DNA of 54,307 bases from an uncultured Actinomycetes bacterium (lineage in GTDB: Bacteria; Actinomycetota; Actinomycetes; Nanopelagicales; Nanopelagicaceae). This document shows positions 16,819 to 23,215 of this stretch, one piece after another. The stretch is taken from NCBI GenBank assembly GCA_903844855.1, contig CAIMVH010000074.1:1-54307 (forward strand). Reading direction: 5' to 3'. Under the pieces are notes generated by a model. The model was not told the origin of the DNA, searched no databases, and worked only from the letters and a program-made list of their open reading frames with translations. The first letter of the stretch is position 1, and every line of letters starts with the position of its first letter. Both the position numbers and the translations under genes were made by a program.

Positions 16819-17227
16819 TGCGTGCTCTGCGTCTATTACGGATTTTGATGATAAGCGAAAGAATTGCCAGTAGGGCTAGCAGCGAAATGATGGCGATGAT
16901 GATGACATAAACCTCGGTGGGCACGTCTCTTGCAACGGCCAAGATATAGAGATCGGGAATAAGGAAGGTGATTGCGGCGAGGACGCCCCAGGATTTTGCT
17001 CGAGAGAATTCTCGATCGATCACTGACGTTACCAAGCGAGCAGTCGCGACTGCATATGGCCACGATGATGTGACATCTAGCGCTAAATAAATCCACGGAT
17101 TGACGCCATATTGACCAAGGGCCTTCCAGACCACAATTGCACGACCAGCTCCGTAGGCGATCACCAAGATGACCCAGAGTCGTTCAACGAGGCGGCGTGT
17201 GGCGACTCTCGAATTGGCGGGCGTCAT
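16811..17227 (-). CDS. Small four-helix membrane protein, unknown function
   Basis: I do not recognise a named family. The 138-aa protein has four predicted membrane segments (about 14-34, 42-66, 80-100 and 105-128) and a basic C-terminal tail KIRNRRRARSE, suggesting Nin-Cin topology. The loop between helices 2 and 3 is VTSVIDREFSRAKSW. It heads a unit with the DEDDh nuclease (8-bp overlap) and is divergent from the phosphatidylcholine-synthase-like gene with 48 bp between start codons. Confidence 0.7.
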   Translation of the reverse strand: MTPANSRVATRRLVERLWVILVIAYGAGRAIVVWKALGQYGVNPWIYLALDVTSSWPYAVATARLVTSVIDREFSRAKSWGVLAAITFLIPDLYILAVARDVPTEVYVIIIAIISLLALLAILSLIIKIRNRRRARSE

Positions 17228-17233
17228 AACCTG

Positions 17234-17239
17234 AGCCTA
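17234..17239 (-). promoter_or_regulatory. -10 hexamer of the membrane protein/nuclease unit
   Basis: TAGGCT on the minus strand, 6 nt before the ATG at 17227. Confidence 0.6.
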
Positions 17240-17262
17240 CGGCGAGCCACCGACTCCCGGGA

Positions 17263-17268
17263 TAAGGT
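17263..17268 (+). promoter_or_regulatory. -10 hexamer of the phosphatidyltransferase gene
   Basis: TAAGGT, 7 nt before the ATG at 17276. The same bases (AAGGTG) could instead act as a Shine-Dalgarno sequence, so the two readings compete. Confidence 0.45.
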
Positions 17269-17275
17269 GACCCTC

Positions 17276-18025
17276 ATGGCGCTATCTCAGACCCATCACC
17301 TGCGTAGGGCGGGGCTGGCTATTCATGCGCTGACTGCAAGCGGTGCAGCGGCTGGATTACTCGCCTTGCAGGCCACCATCGATGGTCACATTCGCGCTGC
17401 ACTTCTCTGGTTAATTGTCTGCCAAGTGCTAGACGGCATCGATGGTCCCATTGCCCGGAAGCTGGCCGTCACCGATCATGCCCCGCAAGTTGATGGCCAT
17501 ATTCTCGACCTTGTTGTTGATTACGTGACGTGCGTGGTGGTTCCCGTTGCCTTTATGGTGCGGATGGATCTCCTGCCCAGTGGGTGGCAGATGGCCGTTG
17601 CTGCGTTAATCGTTTTTACCTCGGCGCTCTGGTTTGCGCGGACCGACCTCGAAACAGAAGATGCTTGGTTTAACGGCTTTCCTGCAGCATGGAATGTGGT
17701 GGTTCCCACTTTTCTCATTCTCCATATTGGCCCCATGTGGGCGACCATCATTTCGATCGCGCTCTGCCTGCTGCAATTGACGAGGGTGAAGTTCCCACAT
17801 TTGATGAGAGTCAAAGCGATGCGAAAATTGACTATCCCATTGATGTTGCTCTACCTCCTGGCGCTTACAGTTCTTTCGGCTACCTTCGAGAGTGCTGACC
17901 TACTGAGCGGTCCACGCTGGGCATATTGGATGCTTGCAATTACCCCGCTCTATCTCTTGTTTATTGTGATCTGGCGTACCTGGTTCTCAAGACGAAAGGT
18001 TTTAGGGGTCTCAATCCTCTCCTGA
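17276..18025 (+). CDS. CDP-alcohol phosphatidyltransferase, phosphatidylcholine-synthase-like
   Basis: 249-aa polytopic membrane enzyme (about eight helices) of the CDP-alcohol phosphatidyltransferase superfamily. The metal/CDP motif is complete: Asp53, Asp56-Gly57, Ala60-Arg61, Gly74, Asp78 and Asp82. The gap between Arg61 and Gly74 is 12 residues rather than the usual 8, and the APQVDGHILDLVVDYVT segment resembles bacterial Pcs, which condenses choline with CDP-diacylglycerol. Phosphatidylcholine synthase is thus the best guess; another head group is possible. The ATG follows a TAAGGT/AAGGTG element; the longer frame (from 17111) is antisense to the neighbour. Possible terminator arms lie just after the stop. 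Confidence 0.8.
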   Translation: MALSQTHHLRRAGLAIHALTASGAAAGLLALQATIDGHIRAALLWLIVCQVLDGIDGPIARKLAVTDHAPQVDGHILDLVVDYVTCVVVPVAFMVRMDLLPSGWQMAVAALIVFTSALWFARTDLETEDAWFNGFPAAWNVVVPTFLILHIGPMWATIISIALCLLQLTRVKFPHLMRVKAMRKLTIPLMLLYLLALTVLSATFESADLLSGPRWAYWMLAITPLYLLFIVIWRTWFSRRKVLGVSILS

Positions 18026-18055
18026 GGCGGCACAGAGCTTCCTTTGAGAGAGGAT
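18014..18055 (+). terminator. Possible weak stem after the phosphatidyltransferase gene
   Basis: ATCCTCTC (18014-18021) and GAGAGGAT (18048-18055) are perfectly complementary but separated by 26 nt, and no T-run follows. It could be a weak terminator or may merely reflect the first 17-bp repeat unit. Low confidence. Confidence 0.2.
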
Positions 18056-18091
18056 GACCTTTGAGCGATGATGTCCTTTGACAGTTGATGT
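18041..18091. repeat. Three 17-bp tandem direct repeats upstream of the Cys-rich small gene
   Basis: Units at 18041, 18058 and 18075 share CCTTTGA, five variable bases, then GATGA or GATGT; adjacent units match at 14 of 17 positions. The array ends 13 bp before the TAGGCT hexamer of the next gene, so it covers the -35 region and sites upstream. It contains a TTGACA (18078-18083) and a TTGATG (18085-18090). It may be a multi-site operator; no regulator can be named. Confidence 0.75.
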
Positions 18092-18104
18092 CAGTGGTGG
18101 GTTC

Positions 18105-18110
18105 TAGGCT
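18105..18110 (+). promoter_or_regulatory. -10 hexamer of the Cys-rich small gene
   Basis: TAGGCT, 6 nt before the ATG at 18117. Neither TTGACA (21-bp spacer) nor TTGATG (14-bp spacer) upstream is at an ideal -35 distance. Confidence 0.6.
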
Positions 18111-18116
18111 GAATTC

Positions 18117-18338
18117 ATGATCATCGATTGCGATACCTGCGTCATCCCCGCTCTGGGTCGGGCACACGAATGTTCTGAGTGTGTAGTGACCCACCTCTTA
18201 TCCATCACCGGAGTTTCGCGCACACCCGGGACAACTGGCACCCTGCCCATACCCAGCCCAGAGCACCTGGCGGCAGTTGAGGTCCTGGTGGAATCTGGTC
18301 TGGTGCCGCCGTCGAAACATCTGAGCGCCACCGGCTAA
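18117..18338 (+). CDS. Small conserved CxxC-CxxC protein
   Basis: 73-aa protein with two Cys pairs, Cys5/Cys8 (IDCDTC) and Cys19/Cys22 (ECSEC), that could bind zinc. They are followed by a helical stretch VVTHLL and a C-terminal AAVEVLVESGLVPP segment. The pattern MIIDCDxC ... CxxCVV ... LxxxGLVPP is one I recognise from a conserved actinobacterial hypothetical protein at the Rv2189c position, beside the NlpC/P60 gene, as here. Function unknown. A leaderless-type promoter and a triple 17-bp repeat upstream support it as a real, regulated gene. Confidence 0.75.
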   Translation: MIIDCDTCVIPALGRAHECSECVVTHLLSITGVSRTPGTTGTLPIPSPEHLAAVEVLVESGLVPPSKHLSATG

Positions 18339-18410
18339 TTTTCTACCCTTTTGAGCGTAAATCCTCGCTGCGGAGCGGTCGAGAAGTTGATGAGAGGCGC
18401 AGTGGGTGGT

Positions 18411-18416
18411 TAGCCT
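18411..18416 (+). promoter_or_regulatory. -10 hexamer of the NlpC/P60 gene
   Basis: TAGCCT, 6 nt before the ATG at 18423. A TTGATG at 18387-18392 sits 18 bp upstream and could be the -35 element. Confidence 0.6.
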
Positions 18417-18422
18417 GCCTAA

Positions 18423-19442
18423 ATGGCAGCTCCTCGAACGAGCCGGCGTCAGACCTCTGGGTGGGCGATCTTGGCCATCTGTGCACTCACTTTCACGCTG
18501 CCCGAAGGGGCTGTGGCCACTCCCTCTTCCATCAATGCGGTAGCTAGGCAAGTGGCTCAATTGCAGGACGAAGCTGGCGACGCCGCCGAATATGCAAACG
18601 AAGCTAAAGTTAAACTCGCCAAATTGCAACAGAAACTCTCTGGTGTCAAAGGTCAGCAAGCCACTCAGAGCAAGAATGTTGATGTGCTGAAGAAGAGCCT
18701 TGGCAAGATCGCTCTTCAGGCATACATGGATGGCGGCATGGGTCAGGGAATGCAGTTGCTCTTCGCAAAAGATCCGGCCGCCTATTTGGCGAGTGCGGGA
18801 TCGCTTGAGGTGTTAACTCGCACCCAAAGTATCGAACTTCGGCGATACTCCACAGCTGCGCAGCGTCTGCAACAGACCTCGCTCTTGGTGAAGGACCAGT
18901 TGAAACAAATCCAAGCGACCCAGAAGGAATTCGCCGCCGAAGCAGCTGCAGCGCAAGCGAAGTTGCGCAAGGCCGAGAGACTCCTCTCATCATTAAAGAG
19001 CGAAGATCGGGCGAAGTTGTTGAAGAAGCAAGCGGCCGAGGACGCGTCATCGCTTAAGAGCTCACTCGTCTCGGCGAAGTTGGCTAATAAAGTCTCTGGA
19101 CGAGGCGGTATTGCGTTGCGATACGCACTTCAGCAGATAGGCGACCGTTATATCTTTGGTGCTGCGGGGACCACGGAGTGGGATTGCTCTGGACTGACGA
19201 TGGTCGCCTTTTCGAAGTCAGGAATTTCGCTGCCACATTCTTCGTCTGCGCAGTATGGATATGGAAAAAGAATATCGCAAGGCTCCCTTAAACCTGGAGA
19301 CTTAGTCTTCTTTTACAAACGAATCAGTCACGTGGGGATCTACTTAGGGAATGGATTGATGGTGCACGCGCCACGTCCGGGCAAACGTGTGCAGGTCTCT
19401 AAAATTTCCTACATGCCATTTCGTGGCGGAGTCCGTCTCTAA
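18423..19442 (+). CDS. Secreted NlpC/P60 peptidoglycan hydrolase (RipC-like)
   Basis: 339-aa exported endopeptidase predicted to cut peptidoglycan stem peptides. A signal peptide (basic RTSRRQ, hydrophobic 14-31, likely cleavage near Ala32) is followed by a long coiled-coil region (about 38-225, rich in Ala/Lys/Gln), which in RipC-type proteins controls activity, often through FtsEX. The C-terminal NlpC/P60 domain has catalytic Cys265 (TEWDCSGLTM) and His313 (SHVGIYLG), with His325 (MVHAPRPG) as the probable third residue. It is followed 4 bp later by the PimB-like gene, as in the Rv2190c-Rv2188c region. The TAGCCT hexamer fixes the start. Confidence 0.92.
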   Translation: MAAPRTSRRQTSGWAILAICALTFTLPEGAVATPSSINAVARQVAQLQDEAGDAAEYANEAKVKLAKLQQKLSGVKGQQATQSKNVDVLKKSLGKIALQAYMDGGMGQGMQLLFAKDPAAYLASAGSLEVLTRTQSIELRRYSTAAQRLQQTSLLVKDQLKQIQATQKEFAAEAAAAQAKLRKAERLLSSLKSEDRAKLLKKQAAEDASSLKSSLVSAKLANKVSGRGGIALRYALQQIGDRYIFGAAGTTEWDCSGLTMVAFSKSGISLPHSSSAQYGYGKRISQGSLKPGDLVFFYKRISHVGIYLGNGLMVHAPRPGKRVQVSKISYMPFRGGVRL

Positions 19443-19446
19443 TCTG

Positions 19447-20592
19447 ATGCGTTCCACTTTAGTTGTCACTAACGATTTTGGCCCTCGCGCTGGCGGGATA
19501 GAGTCCTTCGTGAACGCAATAGTCGAGCGCCTGCCGCGCGGAAGCGTTGTGGTCCACACAAGTGAACAAGAAGGCGCTCGTGAATATGATGAGCGCTTGC
19601 TTCGAGATTTCGACATTGCAGTTGTGCGCGATCCGATGAAGATGTTGGTGCCCACGCGAAATGCGACTAAACGAGTGGTGGCCACCGCGAAGAAATATGG
19701 GTGCACCCAAGTATGGTTTGGCGCTGCTGCGCCTCTGGGTCTAATGGCGCCCGCACTCAAGCGCGCCGGAATTGTCAGATCAGTTGCTTCCACGCATGGG
19801 CACGAGATCTGGTGGGCAAAGACCCCAGGAAGTCGCCAACTTCTTCGCAGAATCGGGGAGAGCGTTGACTCTGTTACTTATCTTGGCGAGTACACGCGTT
19901 CGCGAATTGCAGATGCGCTCTCTGATCGTGCGATTTCTGCCATGCGCCAACTCACGCCCGGCGTAGACGAGAAACACTTTCATCCCGGAATTGATGCCAC
20001 CGATTTGAGGGAAAAACTAGGGATCGGTGATCGTCCGGTCATCGTCGTTGTAGGTCGATTGGTTCATCGAAAAGGTCAAGATCGGTTGATTGATGCGCTC
20101 CCGCTGATTCACAAGGCTCTTCCTCGAGCTGCACTCTTGATTTGTGGTGAAGGACCACTGCGCGGCGATTTTGAAAAACAAGCCGCCACACTTCATCTCA
20201 CAGACGATGTCTTCTTCGCCGGCCGCGTCTCTTGGGAAGACCTGCCGCGCTATCTCTCCGTAGGCGATCTCTTTGCGATGCCTTCTCGCAATCGTCTTGG
20301 GGGTCTAGAGGTGGAAGGTTTAGGGATTGTGTACCTAGAGGCAAGTGCGTGTGGGTTGCCAGTTATTGCGGGGGATTCGGGAGGAGCTCCCGACGCGGTG
20401 CTTGAGGGTGAGACTGGGTTTGTCGTGGATGGAAATTCGGTCATCGATATATCTTCCAGAGCGATCCAATTGCTGCAGGACCCTGTTTTACGTGCGCGCA
20501 TGGGTGCTCGTGGCCGTGCGTGGGTGGAGGAAAAGTGGAGATGGGATCAAATCGCTGAGCGACATCAAGCACTTCTCGCTGGCGATCTTTAA
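19447..20592 (+). CDS. pimB: GT4 mannosyltransferase, PimB type
   Basis: 381-aa GT-B fold glycosyltransferase. The N-terminal domain begins TLVVTNDFGPRAGGIESFVNAI (GGIE acceptor loop). The C-terminal nucleotide-sugar domain has VVVGRLVHRKGQDRLIDAL, ICGEGPLRGDF and the E-x7-E signature in EVEGLGIVYLEASACG, followed by GDSGGAPDAVLEGETGFVV. This strongly resembles PimB', which transfers mannose from GDP-mannose to phosphatidylinositol mannoside, and occupies the Rv2188c position. I did not see PimA or PI synthase here. The start is the ATG 4 bp after the NlpC/P60 stop. Convergent with the next gene, sharing TTAA for both stop codons. Confidence 0.88.
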   Translation: MRSTLVVTNDFGPRAGGIESFVNAIVERLPRGSVVVHTSEQEGAREYDERLLRDFDIAVVRDPMKMLVPTRNATKRVVATAKKYGCTQVWFGAAAPLGLMAPALKRAGIVRSVASTHGHEIWWAKTPGSRQLLRRIGESVDSVTYLGEYTRSRIADALSDRAISAMRQLTPGVDEKHFHPGIDATDLREKLGIGDRPVIVVVGRLVHRKGQDRLIDALPLIHKALPRAALLICGEGPLRGDFEKQAATLHLTDDVFFAGRVSWEDLPRYLSVGDLFAMPSRNRLGGLEVEGLGIVYLEASACGLPVIAGDSGGAPDAVLEGETGFVVDGNSVIDISSRAIQLLQDPVLRARMGARGRAWVEEKWRWDQIAERHQALLAGDL

Positions 20593-21977
20593 GGTTTGAC
20601 AAAGAGTATGTATTTTTCTTCAGTTAACTCTTCCCTCCACTCCAACCGGTAGCGAAATACATGTGCAGCCATGGAAGCCTTCTCGATCACTGCAGCATTT
20701 AACTTGTATTCGTTGATATAGCTTTCCACTCCAACGCCATCTCGGGCGGCACGTAGATATCCCGCCATCCACTCTTTCGGATAGCGATCCGCCCGACCAT
20801 CAACCATAAGTGAAATGCGTTTACCACCAAAAGCGAGCAGTGGTCCGCTCGCGTTATAGGCATTGAGAACGCGGTACTCGGCGCCAGAGGTGAGTAGGTA
20901 CTTACCAATGGTTTGGTTGGAGACAGTCGAGAGGGGATTGACCACAAGTACCGCCACAACGCCGAGTGTTGCGGGAATTGACCAATGAATCCTTGAAAGG
21001 TGTGGGGAGGCGGCGGGGAAGAATCTCCGCAGCGCAAGCGGCAAAATGATAAGAAACGCAGAGCCTAGATTTCGAAAAGCGAGGGAAGCAAATATTGTCC
21101 AAATCAGAACGAGGAAGAGTAGATCGAGGTCGGTTCTAATGCGACGCTTGATCAGCATCACCATCACCAGAAGTAGTAGTAGTGCGAAGGGAGCAGTGAG
21201 CCCATCAATGAGTCGAGTACGGTGCCACTCGACTATGAATGCCGACGCCCTATCGGCCATCTGGAAAGGCAGCAGAATTCCTCGGAAGCCAAGTGGTGTA
21301 AGGCACCCAGCGATCAAGGTGCCTGCGGAGAGAAAACAGAGTTGCCATGGCACTCGCACGGGTGATCTTCTCGAGGCCGACGAGATGATAAGCGCGAGAA
21401 CGGTAAAGGCTAATGCGGCAGGAGCGAGGACCCATGAACCGTGGAGGTTGGCCCAGAGAGCAGTGGCTGGCACCCACCACCAGTGCCTCGCAGAGATGGT
21501 GCAATTCTCCAAGATAATGGCCGCGCTGCGACCGAGGGCGAGCGTGAAGAGCACTCCAATCAGGGCAGGCCGTTCTTGAACTAAGGGCGCCATCATGAAT
21601 GTTGCGAGTATGAGTATCGGAAAAGCTAGTAGAAATTTTCGTCCCTTAAGAATTTCACGAGTCAACCAAATCAAGAGCGCAAGTCCGAGGAAATTTCGAT
21701 AAATAATCAGGCCGTGCCATCCGAAGAGTGAGTGTAAATATGAAAAGAGCAGTTCGGTGAGCCACTGCGAAGTCCGCCAGAGATGACCGTCTTGATAGAG
21801 ACTCCAGGAATCTCCTAGTTGGGGAAAGGGCACCCCTTGCCGGATTTGATCTCCCACAAGTGTGTGCCACCAGGAATCCAGATCGCCCACACCGCGTCGA
21901 TTAATGTAAATGGCGGAACTCGTTATCCACACCGTGAGCAGGATTGTTCGAATTCTCGGGCGCTCTAAGAACTTCAC
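20589..21977 (-). CDS. Polytopic membrane protein, GT-C-like
   Basis: 462-aa protein with about ten membrane helices and a soluble C-terminal domain (from about 380). The N-terminal loop contains DLDSWWHTLVGDQIRQGVPFPQLGDSW, a pattern (DxDxWWHLxxG ... W) seen in families of uncharacterised GT-C-like membrane proteins related to lipid-linked glycosyltransferases; the acidic DLD may bind a metal. The donor and acceptor are unknown, but a role in envelope glycan assembly fits the neighbours. It starts at GTG, 6 nt after a TAACGT hexamer that overlaps the end of the response-regulator gene. Confidence 0.7.
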   Translation of the reverse strand: MKFLERPRIRTILLTVWITSSAIYINRRGVGDLDSWWHTLVGDQIRQGVPFPQLGDSWSLYQDGHLWRTSQWLTELLFSYLHSLFGWHGLIIYRNFLGLALLIWLTREILKGRKFLLAFPILILATFMMAPLVQERPALIGVLFTLALGRSAAIILENCTISARHWWWVPATALWANLHGSWVLAPAALAFTVLALIISSASRRSPVRVPWQLCFLSAGTLIAGCLTPLGFRGILLPFQMADRASAFIVEWHRTRLIDGLTAPFALLLLLVMVMLIKRRIRTDLDLLFLVLIWTIFASLAFRNLGSAFLIILPLALRRFFPAASPHLSRIHWSIPATLGVVAVLVVNPLSTVSNQTIGKYLLTSGAEYRVLNAYNASGPLLAFGGKRISLMVDGRADRYPKEWMAGYLRAARDGVGVESYINEYKLNAAVIEKASMAAHVFRYRLEWREELTEEKYILFVKP

Positions 21978-21983
21978 ATGCGC

Positions 21984-21989
21984 ACGTTA
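21984..21989 (-). promoter_or_regulatory. -10 hexamer of the GT-C-like gene
   Basis: TAACGT on the minus strand, 6 nt before the GTG at 21977, immediately after the response-regulator stop codon. Confidence 0.5.
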
Positions 21990-22607
21990 CTACGGAGCGA
22001 CTAGCCCTAAGCGCAACGCAGACGCAACTGCCTGCGCTCGATTCTTCACCTTCATTTTTGCGTAGGTGTGGTTGATGTGAGTCTTGGTGGTCGCCTGCGC
22101 AATGAAGAGTAGCTCGCTAATCTCCTTGATGGTGCATCCTTCGACCAGAAGCGAGAGAATGCGCCGCTCTTGCTGGGTGAGAATCTGATGGTCGCGCTCT
22201 TTGAGAGAGTGGGAGAGGAACGGAGAGGTGAACGATCGCGGGTTTACAGCGATGGCTCTTATGGCGCTGGCGATTTCCAGAACGCTGCTCTCTTTACCTA
22301 AGAATGCGCTTGCTCCAGCATCAAGTGCTCGAAACAAATATGCACTCTCGGGATACATAGTGAGCATGAGAAAGGCAGCGTCTGGTAATTCCTTTTGAAT
22401 CTTAGGAATAAGTTCTAGGCCAGAGATGTCAGGAAGTTGAATATCTAAGATGATCACATTCGGGCGTACTCGCGTGGCTACTGCGATTGCTTCGGCGCCA
22501 CTCGCTGCTTCTCCAACCACGTCGATATCACCTGTAGATTGGAGGCCGTTGCGCAGGCCAGAGCGGATCAGTTCATGGTCATCTACAATGAGAACGGTCG
22601 TTGCCAT
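21990..22607 (-). CDS. NarL/LuxR-type response regulator
   Basis: 205-aa two-domain regulator. Receiver: acidic pair Asp9/Asp10 (LIVDDHELIR), phosphoacceptor Asp55 (VIILDIQLPD), switch Thr in FLMLTMY, and Lys in FLGKESS. The C-terminal LuxR helix-turn-helix (about 140-200) contains LTQQERRILSLLVEG and TTKTHINHTYAKMKV. The start ATG overlaps the kinase stop (TAATG), so kinase and regulator are translated together. Target genes are unknown; the third member of the operon is the upstream acyl-CoA synthetase. Confidence 0.9.
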   Translation of the reverse strand: MATTVLIVDDHELIRSGLRNGLQSTGDIDVVGEAASGAEAIAVATRVRPNVIILDIQLPDISGLELIPKIQKELPDAAFLMLTMYPESAYLFRALDAGASAFLGKESSVLEIASAIRAIAVNPRSFTSPFLSHSLKERDHQILTQQERRILSLLVEGCTIKEISELLFIAQATTKTHINHTYAKMKVKNRAQAVASALRLGLVAP

Positions 22608-23212
22608 TATCGCTCGCACTGAATGTTTCTCACGAGGGAAAGCGTTACTCGACAGCCGGGCTCGCCACCCAGTCGGTTTTGGATCTGAAATTTTGCGCCA
22701 AGCAAAGTTGCGCGCTCCTTCATTCCGGTGATGCCTCTGCGTTCTACTTCTTGGCCACTTGAGATCCCGACGCCGTTATCTTCAATGATAATTTGCACTG
22801 ATTGTGGAGAAGCTGAATATTGGCACCATGCCTCGGTGGCGTGGGAGTGTTGTGCGATGTTCCGGACTGCTTCATGAACGATCGCGTGCACCTGCCAGCC
22901 GGTGCCATCGGGCAATCGCTCCTCGTTAATGTCGAGGTGAGCAGGGATGCCCAAATGTGCGAAGAGTGATTCGATTTCGCTCCGAAGGGTAATTGGATCA
23001 TGGGCGAGGTGGTGCATCCGCTCGCGCAAATCCAGAAGTGTTTCAGATAGTTCGGCACGAATACGGCGAGTCTCGACACGGGCTAACGGATTTACACCCG
23101 GATGAGTGGAGAGCGCGTCGAGATCGTACCCAAGGGCAGCAATCTGCTGGGCAATTCCATCATGGATTTCGCGCGCGACACGAGCGCGTTCAGCCATGAT
23201 GTCTTGCTCCAT
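22607..23212 (-). CDS. Sensorless cytoplasmic histidine kinase (HisKA_3 type)
   Basis: 201-aa kinase consisting only of the dimerisation and catalytic domains. Phosphoacceptor His17 lies in RVAREIHDGIAQQI. The ATPase has the N-box HEAVRNIAQHSHA (Asn118), the D-box DNGVGI (145-150) and GITGMKERA (160-168). There is no membrane helix and no PAS, GAF or other input module; only seven residues precede the ARVAREIHD helix. The input must come from a partner protein, or the gene is a trimmed kinase. It begins 3 bp after the acyl-CoA synthetase stop with a GGAGAG ribosome site inside that gene's end. Confidence 0.88.
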   Translation of the reverse strand: MEQDIMAERARVAREIHDGIAQQIAALGYDLDALSTHPGVNPLARVETRRIRAELSETLLDLRERMHHLAHDPITLRSEIESLFAHLGIPAHLDINEERLPDGTGWQVHAIVHEAVRNIAQHSHATEAWCQYSASPQSVQIIIEDNGVGISSGQEVERRGITGMKERATLLGAKFQIQNRLGGEPGCRVTLSLVRNIQCER

Positions 23213-23215
23213 TGC

